A stretch of DNA of 64,000 bases from Ancylobacter dichloromethanicus (GTDB lineage: Bacteria; Pseudomonadota; Alphaproteobacteria; Rhizobiales; Xanthobacteraceae), in contig NZ_JAHBGC010000005.1 of NCBI RefSeq assembly GCF_018390645.1, positions 148,183 to 212,182 of the forward strand, in the 5' to 3' direction. The position numbers and the translations under genes are program-made. The stretch's first letter is position 1. The number at the start of each line of letters is the position of its first letter. Under the pieces are notes generated by a model that saw nothing but the letters and a program-made list of their open reading frames with translations, was not told the origin of the DNA and did not search any database. Positions 9,594-17,409 of the stretch are shown piece after piece.

Positions 9594-11086
9594 GAGGGCC
9601 GGCCTTCGAGGCGGCGGTAGAGATCGCGGTAGCGGGCATAGCCCGTCGCATAGGTGCCGGCGTGGGCCGGGTTCGGCACCAGCGTCTCGTCCTGCTGCAC
9701 GAAACGGGAGATGCCGGTCCATTGCGCCGCGCCGATGCCGACGGCCGCCGTCCAGGCGGCGCCGAGCGAGGAGCCGGGATGACCCTTCAGCCGGTGCAGC
9801 GGCTGCTGCAGCACGTCGGCGACGATCTGCATCCACACCCGCGAATTGGAGCCGCCATCGGAAACCAACACGCGGCCGGCATCATGGCCCATGTCGTGCA
9901 GCACCTCGACATGGTGGGCGCAGGCATAGGCGTAGCCTTCCAGAAGCGCCCGCCAGACATGACCGACATCGTGCGAGAGGGTGAGCCCGTCGATCACCCC
10001 GCGCGCGGCCGGGTCGTGGATCGGCGTTTTCTCGCCGAGGAAATAGGGCAGCACGGTCAGTCGGTCGGCGCCGGCCGGGCGGGCGTCGGCAAGCCGGTCG
10101 AGATGCTGGTGCAGGGTGAGGCCCGCCTGCTCGGCCACCGCTGCCTCGCCGCCGGCAAAATTGCGCGCGAACCAGTTGAGCCCCGAGCCGCCGGTCGCCA
10201 TGCAGCCATTGGGCATGTAGAGGCCGGGAATGAGGTGGTAGTCGAGATAGAGCCGCGGGTCCGGCTTCACCTGGTCGGTGGCGACCAGAATGTCGATGGC
10301 ACCGCCGAATTTCAGCAGGATGTCGCCGCGCTGGGTCACCCCCGCACCGAGCGCGGAGGCGATCATGTCCGCCGCGCCGCCGATGACCGGCGTGCCGGCG
10401 GCGAGCCCGGTCTGCGCCGCGCCCTCCGGGGAGACGCGGCCCATCACCTCATGCGAGGCGGTCTTGCGCGGGATAGCGCTGCGGGGAATGTGCGCCCAGG
10501 CGACGAGGTCGTCGTCGATCGCATCGCGGGAGACGTCGACGAAGCCGGCTTCCAGCGCCCAGTTCTGCTCCACCGCCCGCTCGCCGGTGAGGCGCCAGTT
10601 CACATAGTCATAGGAGCCGAACACGGTGGCGATGTTCGCGAACACATCAGGCTCATGGCGGGCGATCCAGCGCAGCTTGGCGGTGACGAGCTGCTGGTTG
10701 ATGCCGTTGCCGGCCCTGGCGATGAAGGCGGCCTCATTGCGCTCGGCCCGCAGCTCCGCCACCTCCGCACCGCAGCGCCCGTCGCTCTGCTGGATCGAGG
10801 GGCGAAGCAGGCGTCCCTCGGAATCCAGCAGCACCACCGCCGGCAGCATGCCGGTGACGCCGACGGCGGCGATCTCGGCGGGGTCGATGCCAGCCTGGTC
10901 GATCAGTTCGCGGGCAATGGCGCCAACATTGGCCCACCACTCGCCGGGGTCCTCCTCGGCCCAGCCGGCATGCCGCGAGCTCAGCGTGACCGGCCGCGAC
11001 GCCACGCCGAGAATCTCGCCCGGCAGCCGAAGCAGCAGGCCGATGGTCGAGGTCGTGCCGATATCGAGGCCGAGGACGCAGCTCAT
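9590..11086 (-). CDS. FGGY-family carbohydrate kinase (xylulokinase-like)
   Basis: Phosphorylates a sugar or polyol with ATP. The 498 residues contain the two actin-like domains of the FGGY family: N-terminal phosphate loop GLDIGTTST (6-14), the SDGRCGAEV substrate region, and GGAADMIASALGAG around catalytic Asp240. The C-terminal ATP site carries LVSDGGSNSRVWMQIVADVL. It is closest in style to xylulokinases but is not a canonical XylB, so ribulose, xylulose or a tetrulose could be the substrate. It is transcribed behind the BtpA/SgcQ-like gene and ahead of the HAD hydrolase, with an SDR polyol dehydrogenase divergent. This suggests oxidation of a polyol to a ketose followed by phosphorylation here. 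Confidence 0.9.
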   Translation of the reverse strand: MSCVLGLDIGTTSTIGLLLRLPGEILGVASRPVTLSSRHAGWAEEDPGEWWANVGAIARELIDQAGIDPAEIAAVGVTGMLPAVVLLDSEGRLLRPSIQQSDGRCGAEVAELRAERNEAAFIARAGNGINQQLVTAKLRWIARHEPDVFANIATVFGSYDYVNWRLTGERAVEQNWALEAGFVDVSRDAIDDDLVAWAHIPRSAIPRKTASHEVMGRVSPEGAAQTGLAAGTPVIGGAADMIASALGAGVTQRGDILLKFGGAIDILVATDQVKPDPRLYLDYHLIPGLYMPNGCMATGGSGLNWFARNFAGGEAAVAEQAGLTLHQHLDRLADARPAGADRLTVLPYFLGEKTPIHDPAARGVIDGLTLSHDVGHVWRALLEGYAYACAHHVEVLHDMGHDAGRVLVSDGGSNSRVWMQIVADVLQQPLHRLKGHPGSSLGAAWTAAVGIGAAQWTGISRFVQQDETLVPNPAHAGTYATGYARYRDLYRRLEGRPS

Positions 11087-11125
11087 GAAGCAACCGGGAG
11101 GGAGAAAGGGACGGGCGACGGGCGG

Positions 11126-11926
11126 TCAGCGGATGGCGTTAACCACATCCATGAAGCGCGACACCCGCGCCTGTTCCACCGCGTTCCAGGTGTTGCCGTC
11201 GACCTTGAAATGGGTGCCGATGACGACGCCGGAGGCGACCGAGAAGATGTCGCGGATGTTGTCGATATTGACGCCGGTATTGGCGAAGATCGGCACGTCC
11301 TTCACCGTCTCCGCCACCTTCTTGAGGTGCGACTGGTCGGCCGGCTGGCCGGTGATCGGCCCGGAGACCAGGATCGCGTCGGCGATGGAGGAGAACACCG
11401 CGCTCTTGGCCCGGAGCTCGATCGGGCGCTGGTCGAGCGAGTGGGCGAATTCGGCATTGATGTTGAAGAGCATCTTCATGTCGTCGCGCTTCAGGTCGTG
11501 GCGCAGCCGGGCCGCCTCGGCGCAGTTCGGCTCCCACAGACCCATGTCGGAGGCGAACAGGCCGGTGAAGATCTCGCGCACGAAGGAGGCGCCGGTGACG
11601 GCGCCGATGGCGACGGTGGCCACCGGGTCCCAGAGATAGTTGACGCCGAACGGCACCTTGAGATGCGGCTTCACCGCCTGCACGATGGCGGACATGGCGG
11701 CGATGGAGGCGGGCGAACCCTTGAAGACGTAAGGGCGGTCGTTCTCGTTGCCGAACATGATGGCGTCGACGCCGCCGGCCTGCAGCTTCTCGACATCCGC
11801 GAGCACGCCCTCGATCAGCTTGTCGAGCCCGCCATCGGCGTCATAGAGCGGCGCGCCGGGCAGGGCACCGATATGGGCCATGGCGATGACGACCTTCTTC
11901 TTGTCGCCGAAACACTCGAAAACCAT
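11126..11926 (-). CDS. BtpA/SgcQ family TIM-barrel protein
   Basis: A 266-residue member of the BtpA/SgcQ family (COG0434 type), a TIM-barrel-like family of unclear catalytic function. Visible family features are VIAMAHIGALPGAPLYD (13-29), VDAIMFGNENDRPY, VPFGVNYLWDP, DAILVSGPITGQP and the glycine-rich VIGTHFKVDGNTWN near the C-terminus, which resembles a phosphate-binding site of (beta/alpha)8 enzymes. It lies 39 bp upstream of the FGGY kinase and 36 bp downstream of the DeoR gene in one operon. Relatives recur next to sugar kinases and transporters, so an aldolase- or isomerase-like role on a sugar phosphate is a reasonable hypothesis, not shown. Confidence 0.9.
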   Translation of the reverse strand: MVFECFGDKKKVVIAMAHIGALPGAPLYDADGGLDKLIEGVLADVEKLQAGGVDAIMFGNENDRPYVFKGSPASIAAMSAIVQAVKPHLKVPFGVNYLWDPVATVAIGAVTGASFVREIFTGLFASDMGLWEPNCAEAARLRHDLKRDDMKMLFNINAEFAHSLDQRPIELRAKSAVFSSIADAILVSGPITGQPADQSHLKKVAETVKDVPIFANTGVNIDNIRDIFSVASGVVIGTHFKVDGNTWNAVEQARVSRFMDVVNAIR

Positions 11927-11962
11927 TCCAACTACTCCTTGAGAGACGGGGCGCGGGGCGCC

Positions 11963-12823
11963 TCAATGTCCGGCGGCAGGCGGCGCGATACGGACCTCGA
12001 CACGCGCCGCGGCGAGCGCGGCGGCGATGCGCGAGGGCGGCTCGGCGTCGGTGATAAGCAGGTTGATGTCGGCCAGCGTGCCGACCTGGACCAGCGACAT
12101 GCGCTGGAACTTGGCGCTGTCGCACAACAGGATGCGGAAGCCCGACCGGCGCAGATAGACGCGCTTCATGTCGGTGTCCTCGAAGGAATAGTCAAAGAAG
12201 CCCTCGGCGGTGATGCCGGAGGTGCCAAGCACCGCGACGTCGAACCACAGCTTCTCGAACTGGGCGATGGCGGTGGGGCCCCACACGGACATCTCTTCGG
12301 GCCGCACCCGGCCGCCGGCGACATAGACTTCCGGCGCGCCGCCATCGAGGCGGGTGGAGACGCGCAGGCTGTTGGTGAAGACCTTGAGATGGTCGGCCTC
12401 GCGCAGATGCCCGGCCATCAGATAGGTGGTGGTGCCGACATCGATGGCGGCGGTGCGATAGCTCGAAACGAGGCCGGCGGCGCAGGCGGCGATGGCCGCC
12501 TTGGCTTCGCTGCCGCGGCGCAGGCGGGCGTCGAAGCGCGGCTCCTCGCTGTCCATGGCGACGCTCGCGGGCGCCTCGGCGAGCATCGCCCCGCCATGCA
12601 CCCGCACCAGTCGGCCCTCGCGCTCCAGCTCCAGGAGATCGCGGCGGATGGTCATGTCGGAGACGCCGAGCGCGGCGGCAATGGCGGCGACGCCGATCGA
12701 GCCGGACACTGCAAGTTGGTCGAGGATGCGGGCATGGCGCTCATGCGAGAGCAGGCGCTGGCGGTCCTCGCCGGAAGGCGGCTCGGCAACGGGGTTTTCT
12801 GGAAGGGACAATTCTTCGGCCAT
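11963..12823 (-). CDS. DeoR/GlpR-family transcriptional repressor
   Basis: Sugar-phosphate-responsive repressor of 286 residues. The N-terminal DeoR helix-turn-helix includes RILDQLAVSGSIGVAAIAAA and LGVSDMTIRRDLLELEREG (residues 32-70), followed by the RLVRVHGGAML hinge. The C-terminal DeoRC effector domain shows IDVGTTTYLMAGHL and VYVAGGRVRPEEMSVWGP. It heads an operon with the BtpA/SgcQ protein, FGGY kinase and HAD hydrolase and is divergent from the SDR gene. Two copies of a 17-bp motif lie in its promoter and a third before the ABC importer, making it the likely local autoregulator. The inducer would be a phosphorylated product of the kinase (inference). Confidence 0.93.
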   Translation of the reverse strand: MAEELSLPENPVAEPPSGEDRQRLLSHERHARILDQLAVSGSIGVAAIAAALGVSDMTIRRDLLELEREGRLVRVHGGAMLAEAPASVAMDSEEPRFDARLRRGSEAKAAIAACAAGLVSSYRTAAIDVGTTTYLMAGHLREADHLKVFTNSLRVSTRLDGGAPEVYVAGGRVRPEEMSVWGPTAIAQFEKLWFDVAVLGTSGITAEGFFDYSFEDTDMKRVYLRRSGFRILLCDSAKFQRMSLVQVGTLADINLLITDAEPPSRIAAALAAARVEVRIAPPAAGH

Positions 12824-12903
12824 CGCTCCACCCTGCCTGATCGCGGTCCGTTGCAGGGGAACGGATTCGCGGCCGGTCAGCCAATTCTGTTTACCCGATC
12901 AAT

Positions 12904-12920
12904 CGCACAAGATCAAACAT
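12904..12920 (-). promoter_or_regulatory. Putative DeoR operator, copy 1
   Basis: On the minus strand this reads ATGTTTGATCTTGTGCG. It lies 81 bp upstream of the DeoR gene start, within the DeoR/SDR divergent promoter. It matches copy 3 (13865-13881) at 16 of 17 positions and copy 2 (12934-12950) at 14 of 17. Assignment to the DeoR protein is inferred from location. Confidence 0.6.
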
Positions 12921-12933
12921 AAGAATACACTTG

Positions 12934-12950
12934 ATGTGTGATCATGTTCG
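12934..12950 (+). promoter_or_regulatory. Putative DeoR operator, copy 2
   Basis: Reads ATGTGTGATCATGTTCG on the plus strand, inverted relative to copy 1 and 13 bp from it, and 32 bp upstream of the SDR start. The pair would allow simultaneous repression of both divergent transcripts. The site itself has TGATCA at its centre. Confidence 0.55.
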
Positions 12951-12982
12951 GATAGTCTGGCGACGAACACAAGGAGCCGCTC

Positions 12983-13801
12983 ATGAGCCCTCGTTCTGGC
13001 CTGATCCCGACCACTGCGCCCGTGCCTGCCTATCACGAGCTGAAGGGCCGGCTGGCCTTCGTCACTGGGGCGGCGACCGGCATCGGGCGGGCGATCGCCG
13101 TGGCGCTGGCCCGGCAGGGTGTGCGGGTGGCGCTCGGCGACATCAATCTCGCCGCGGCGGAAGCGGCGGCGGCAGAGCTTGGCGGCGGTGCCGTTGCCGT
13201 CGAGATCGACGTGCGTCAGCGCGCCTCGGTCGAGGCGGCGTTTGCCCGGGTTCTGGAGCAGCTCGGCGGCTGCGACCTGCTGGTCGCCAATGCCGGTGTC
13301 TCCACCATGCGCCCGGCGCTGGAACTGACCGACGAGGAGTGGGACTTCAATTTCGACGTCAACACCCGAGGCGTGTTCCTGACCAACCAGATCGCCGCCC
13401 GGCACTTCGTGGCGCAGGGCAAGGGCTGCATCGTCAACACTGCCTCGCTCGCCGCCAAGGTCGGCGCGCCGCTGCTGGCGCATTACTCGGCGTCGAAATT
13501 CGCCGTGCTCGGCTGGACCCAGGCGCTGGCGCGCGAACTGGCCGGCAAGGGCATCCGCGTCAACGCCGTCTGCCCCGGCTTCGTGGCCACCGGCATGCAG
13601 TCGCGCGAGGTGGAATGGGAGGCGAGCCTGCGCGGCGTGACCCCCGGGCAAGTGATCGAGGACTACATCGCCCAGACCCCGCTCGGCCGGCTCGAAGTGC
13701 CGGAGGATGTGGCGGATGTGGTCGTCTTCCTCGCTTCCGAGCAGGCGCGGTTCATGACCGGGCAGGGCGTCAACGTCACCGGCGGCGTCTACACGACCTG
13801 A
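12983..13801 (+). CDS. SDR-family NAD(H)-dependent dehydrogenase (sugar alcohol type)
   Basis: Classical short-chain dehydrogenase of 272 residues. Cofactor motif TGAATGIG at 28-35; Asp53 after the second strand (LGDIN) suggests NAD rather than NADP preference. NAG at 103-105; catalytic Ser155, Tyr168 and Lys172 (YSASK). Strong RBS AAGGAG about 6 bases before ATG 12983. Together with the divergent FGGY kinase and the downstream ABC importer, it probably oxidises an imported polyol to a ketose, similar to sorbitol or arabitol dehydrogenases. Substrate is inferred from context only. It is followed by 176 bp without a gene, containing a third operator copy, before the ABC genes. Confidence 0.93.
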   Translation: MSPRSGLIPTTAPVPAYHELKGRLAFVTGAATGIGRAIAVALARQGVRVALGDINLAAAEAAAAELGGGAVAVEIDVRQRASVEAAFARVLEQLGGCDLLVANAGVSTMRPALELTDEEWDFNFDVNTRGVFLTNQIAARHFVAQGKGCIVNTASLAAKVGAPLLAHYSASKFAVLGWTQALARELAGKGIRVNAVCPGFVATGMQSREVEWEASLRGVTPGQVIEDYIAQTPLGRLEVPEDVADVVVFLASEQARFMTGQGVNVTGGVYTT

Positions 13802-13864
13802 GCTTTCGAGCGTGTGCGAATGAGTTCGGATCGCGGATGATTTTCCCTGGAATTAAAACTTGCG

Positions 13865-13881
13865 ATGTTTGATTTTGTGCG
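13865..13881 (+). promoter_or_regulatory. Putative DeoR operator, copy 3 (ABC importer promoter)
   Basis: ATGTTTGATTTTGTGCG, differing from copy 1 at a single position. It is 97 bp upstream of the ABC ATPase start, suggesting the importer genes have their own promoter under the same repressor as the SDR and kinase genes. Confidence 0.6.
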
Positions 13882-13977
13882 CTTACACTTCGCGCATTGC
13901 CGGTGGGGCGCCGTGGGTTGGCCCCTCCGGGCCGTGCCACGCACTCGTGTCTTCCCGTCCCGGGCAGAGGATCGCTG

Positions 13978-15117
13978 ATGTCGTCGATCGAGCTCGATCA
14001 TGTCTCCAAGCTCTACGCCAACGGCGCCTATGGCGTGCGTGACGTGGACCTGTCCATTGGAGAGGGCGAGTTCGTGATCTTCCTCGGCCCGTCGGGCTGC
14101 GGCAAGTCGACCACGCTGCGGATGATCGCCGGGCTTGAGGGTATCACCTCGGGCGATCTGCGCATCGGCGGGCGCAGCGTGAACAATGTCGCCCCGCGCG
14201 ACCGCAACATCGCTGTCGTGTTCCAGTCCTACGCGCTCTATCCGCATATGAGCGTGCGCGACAATATGGGCTTCGGCCTCAAGATGCGCGGCGTCGCCCG
14301 CTCCGTCATCGAGGAGAAGATCCGCGACGCGGCGGGCCTGCTCGGCCTCACCCCCTATCTCGACCGCAAGCCTGCGGCGCTCTCCGGCGGCCAGCGCCAG
14401 CGCGTCGCGCTGGGGCGCGCCATCGTGCGCGATCCGGTTGCCTTCCTGCTCGACGAGCCGCTGTCCAATCTCGATGCGCAACTGCGGGCGGAGATGCGGC
14501 TCGAACTCGTGAAGCTGCACCGCCGGCTGGGGCGCACCATCGTCCATGTCACCCATGACCAGGTCGAGGCGATGACCATGGGCGACCGCATCTGCATCAT
14601 GCGCGAGGGCCGCATGATCCAGGTCGGCAAGCCGCTGGAGGTCTATGCCGATCCGGTCGACACCTTCGTCGCCCGCTTCCTCGCCACCCCGCCGATGAAC
14701 CTCCTTCCCGCCCGGCTCACCGGGCAGGGCGACGGGCTGGTGGTGAGCGGTGATGGCTTCACCGTCGAGGTGCCGGACATGCACCGCGCCGCCTACGCGG
14801 GGCTGGCCGGGCGCGAGGTGATCTTCGGCCTGCGCCCGGAAGACCTGCACGAGGCGCCGCAGCCGGGATTTTCCCGCATTGAGGTCACGGTGGTGGCGAT
14901 GGAATCGCTGGGGGTGGAGAACATTCTGGTCGGCCAGATCGGCACCGGAGGAACTGCGGGCAAGCCGCTGGAACTCTCCGCACGGCTGTCGCGCCATTTC
15001 ACCGCGCCGGTGGGCGCGCGCGTGCCGCTCTATCTCGACCCTCGCCCCATGCACCTGTTCGATCCGGAGACGACGCGGGCCTTCCCCCGTCCCAGCCTCC
15101 GCCTCGTGACCAACTGA
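13978..15117 (+). CDS. Sugar ABC importer ATPase (MalK/UgpC type)
   Basis: Nucleotide-binding subunit of a CUT1-type importer, 379 residues. Walker A GPSGCGKST (37-45), Q-loop VFQSYALYPHMSV, signature LSGGQ (135-139), Walker B FLLDE (Glu160), H-loop VTHDQVEAMT, then a C-terminal OB-type regulatory region with FGLRPEDL. The start at 13978 (ATG after CAGAGG) was chosen over an upstream ATG because homology begins here. First gene of a four-gene set in the order ATPase, MalG-type permease, binding protein, MalF-type permease, which is unusual because the binding protein normally comes first. Likely imports the polyol used by the adjacent SDR and FGGY genes. Confidence 0.94.
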   Translation: MSSIELDHVSKLYANGAYGVRDVDLSIGEGEFVIFLGPSGCGKSTTLRMIAGLEGITSGDLRIGGRSVNNVAPRDRNIAVVFQSYALYPHMSVRDNMGFGLKMRGVARSVIEEKIRDAAGLLGLTPYLDRKPAALSGGQRQRVALGRAIVRDPVAFLLDEPLSNLDAQLRAEMRLELVKLHRRLGRTIVHVTHDQVEAMTMGDRICIMREGRMIQVGKPLEVYADPVDTFVARFLATPPMNLLPARLTGQGDGLVVSGDGFTVEVPDMHRAAYAGLAGREVIFGLRPEDLHEAPQPGFSRIEVTVVAMESLGVENILVGQIGTGGTAGKPLELSARLSRHFTAPVGARVPLYLDPRPMHLFDPETTRAFPRPSLRLVTN

Positions 15118-15129
15118 GGAGGGGGCGGC

Positions 15130-15927
15130 ATGCGGCGCATCGCACTTCATCTGGGGCTTCTGTTCGCCTGCGCCGTCATCCTTGCGCCCCTGCTCTGGGT
15201 CATCCGCACCAGCCTGCTGCCCGAGCACCTGTCCTATTCGCCGGAGCTGATGCCGGCCGCGACGCTGGACAATTACGTCGCCCTGTTCACCACCACCCGC
15301 TACGGCCAGTCCTATCTCAACAGCCTGATCGTCGCCTTCGGCTCGGTGGTGGTGGCGCTGCCCTTCGCGGCGATGACCGGCTATGCCTTCGCCCGCTTCA
15401 AGACCAGCGGCCGCGCCGGGCGTTTCGCCGTGCTGGCGACGCAGATGCTGCCCCCCGTGGCCATCGTGCTGCCGGCCTTCGCGCTGCTGCGCACCGTCGG
15501 CCTCACCAATTCGCTGACCGGCCTGATCATCGTCTATGCGGCGGTGAACCTGCCCTTCCTGATCTGGATACTGATGGGTTTCTTCGAGGGCATCCCGGTC
15601 GATCTCGAATGGGCCGCTCAGACCGACGGGGCGACCGCCTGGGGCGCGTTCTGGCGCATCGTGCTGCCGGTCTCGCTGCCCGGCATCGCCGCTGCCGGCG
15701 TGCTTGGCTTCATCCTCACCTGGAACGAGTTCCTGTTCGCGCTGGTGCTGAGCGGTCCACAGACCGCGACCGTGCCGGTGGCGCTGGCCTCGCTCCAGAC
15801 CTCCAACGGCGTGCAGATCGCCAAGGTCTCGGCCGGCGTCGTGCTGGCGGTGCTGCCGCTGGTGATCGCCTCGCGCTTCATCCAGCGCTTCATCGTCCAG
15901 GGGCTGACCTTCGGCAGCGTGAAATGA
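15130..15927 (+). CDS. Sugar ABC importer permease (MalG type)
   Basis: Inner-membrane permease of 265 residues with about six transmembrane helices; the first is LHLGLLFACAVILAPLLWVI near 7-26. The EAA coupling motif appears as EWAAQTDGATAWGAFWRIVLP, and the C-terminus RFIVQGLTFGSVK is typical of MalG-like subunits. It starts 12 bp after the ATPase stop behind a GGAGGGGG ribosome-binding site and is followed by the binding-protein gene. Pairs with the MalF-type subunit at 17410. Substrate is inferred only from neighbours. Confidence 0.93.
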   Translation: MRRIALHLGLLFACAVILAPLLWVIRTSLLPEHLSYSPELMPAATLDNYVALFTTTRYGQSYLNSLIVAFGSVVVALPFAAMTGYAFARFKTSGRAGRFAVLATQMLPPVAIVLPAFALLRTVGLTNSLTGLIIVYAAVNLPFLIWILMGFFEGIPVDLEWAAQTDGATAWGAFWRIVLPVSLPGIAAAGVLGFILTWNEFLFALVLSGPQTATVPVALASLQTSNGVQIAKVSAGVVLAVLPLVIASRFIQRFIVQGLTFGSVK

Positions 15928-16005
15928 CGGCCCTTTCTGCCGCGCCCGCCCGGGCGTGCGCCAACAAGGCGGGCAAAGCCCGTTCCAGAGGAACAGGAGA
16001 ACGAG

Positions 16006-17283
16006 ATGCAGTTTAAGTGTAGCCTCAAGGCGGCGCTGCTCGGCGCCACCCTGCTTGCGGCGGCCGGCCCGGCTCACGCCCAGAATGTCACCCTGCGCGC
16101 CCTGATGGAGGACGTGCCGGAGACGCAGATCATCGAGAAGCTGCTGCCGGAATTCGAGAAGGAAACCGGCATCAAGGTCGAGTTCGAGAAGATCGGCTAT
16201 GGCGACATGCACGACAAGCTGGTAGCCCAGCTGGTCTCGCCGGAGAGCTACTACAATCTGCTCGAAGTCGACTTCCTGTGGGCGGGCGAGTTCCCCGCCG
16301 CCGGCTGGCTGGAAGACCTGAATCCCTATATCGCCAAGTCCGGCTTCGACCTGAAGCCGTTCATTCCGTCCATGCTGGAACTGCTGGGCCAGACCAAGGA
16401 CGCGACGCCGATCCTGCCCATGTACAATTACTCGATGGGCCTGATCTACCGCACCGACCTCTTGAACGACCCCAAGATCAAGGCCGACTACAAGGCCAAG
16501 ACCGGCAAGGAACTGGCGCTGCCGGCGACGCTGGCCGACTATGTCGCGCTCTCCGCCTTCTTCAAGGCCAACACGCCCGTGGTCGGCGCCGCCATGCAGG
16601 GACAGCGCGGCGACCCGAACGCGATGGAGTTCTCCAACTACCTGTTCTCCGCCGGCGGCGCCTATCTCGACGCCGACGCCAAGGTGGTGCTGGACAGCCC
16701 CGAGGGACTGACCGCGCTGAAGCTCTATGCCGACAACGTGCAGAACGGCGCGCAGCAGGGCGCCCTCTCGGCGACGCTGGACGACACCATGCGGCTGATG
16801 TGCGCCGGCGAGGCGTTCAGCATGGTCACCTATTGGTGGATGCTGCCGCAGCTCGACAATGCCGAGAAGTGCCCGAAGGTGGCCGGCAAGCTGGCGCTGT
16901 CCGTCATGCCCGGTGGCCATGGCGAAAGCGGCGGCTGGGGCTGGGGCATCCCGAAGAACACCTCGGATGAATCGAAGGCCGCAGCCTGGAAGTTCATCGA
17001 ATGGGTGCAGGGCAAGAAGACCTCCATCGCCCGCGCCATGGAAGGCCACGCCCCGGTGCGCTCGGACGTGTTCGAGGACGCGGCGGTGCTGAAGAAGTAC
17101 CCCTTCTACAAGACCGGTCTCGATGTGGTCGCCTCCGGCAAGTCGTTCCCGATCTTCGCCTATTCCGCGCAGTATGAGGACGTGCTGGGCGCCCAGCTCT
17201 CGCTCGCCGCCGGCGGGCAGGCCAAGCCCGAGGAAGCGCTGAAGTCCGCCGCCGACGGCCTGACCCAGCTGCTCAACAAATAA
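16006..17283 (+). CDS. Extracellular solute-binding protein of the sugar/polyol importer
   Basis: Periplasmic binding protein, 425 residues, family 1 (MalE-like). Signal peptide of about 25 residues ending AHA before Gln26. Mature features include IEKLLPEFEKETGIKVEFEKI, LLEVDFLWAGEFPAAGWLEDL and ILPMYNYSMGLIYRTDLL, as in sugar and polyol binding proteins. A GGAACAGGAGA ribosome-binding site precedes ATG 16006. It sits between the two permease genes. A strong perfect hairpin (17331-17368) follows, likely protecting its mRNA. Ligand not determinable, though aromatic-rich segments such as MVTYWWMLPQ are consistent with sugar stacking. Confidence 0.94.
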   Translation: MQFKCSLKAALLGATLLAAAGPAHAQNVTLRALMEDVPETQIIEKLLPEFEKETGIKVEFEKIGYGDMHDKLVAQLVSPESYYNLLEVDFLWAGEFPAAGWLEDLNPYIAKSGFDLKPFIPSMLELLGQTKDATPILPMYNYSMGLIYRTDLLNDPKIKADYKAKTGKELALPATLADYVALSAFFKANTPVVGAAMQGQRGDPNAMEFSNYLFSAGGAYLDADAKVVLDSPEGLTALKLYADNVQNGAQQGALSATLDDTMRLMCAGEAFSMVTYWWMLPQLDNAEKCPKVAGKLALSVMPGGHGESGGWGWGIPKNTSDESKAAAWKFIEWVQGKKTSIARAMEGHAPVRSDVFEDAAVLKKYPFYKTGLDVVASGKSFPIFAYSAQYEDVLGAQLSLAAGGQAKPEEALKSAADGLTQLLNK

Positions 17284-17330
17284 CCCCATCGGCCGGGACT
17301 CTGCGTGAGCCCCGCAAGGTTCCGGCCATA

Positions 17331-17368
17331 CGGCGCGCCAGCCTTCCCCCTCGTCGGCTGGCGCGCCG
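17331..17368 (+). other. Perfect 13-bp hairpin between binding-protein and permease genes
   Basis: Left arm 17331-17343 (CGGCGCGCCAGCC), 12-base loop, right arm 17356-17368 fully complementary. No T-run of terminator type follows. Probably an mRNA-stabilising or partial-attenuation structure that raises binding-protein expression over the downstream permease. Confidence 0.7.
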
Positions 17369-17409
17369 GCCTCTTATCTCCACTGCTCTGGACGGAACGG
17401 ACGACGCGC

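Noticed and set aside
8955..9836. Longer 293-residue form of the HAD hydrolase
   Set aside because: The extra N-terminal 81 residues are antisense-like sequence inside the FGGY kinase gene; the DxD motif begins right after ATG 9593.
9662..12922. 1086-codon plus-strand open frame opposite the FGGY, BtpA and DeoR genes
   Set aside because: Spans three unrelated minus-strand genes, including their intergenic gaps, and shows no family features.
13789..17289. 1166-codon minus-strand open frame opposite the ABC importer genes
   Set aside because: Antisense to four well-supported transporter genes; arginine/glycine/histidine-rich translation without domains, a known artefact of high GC.
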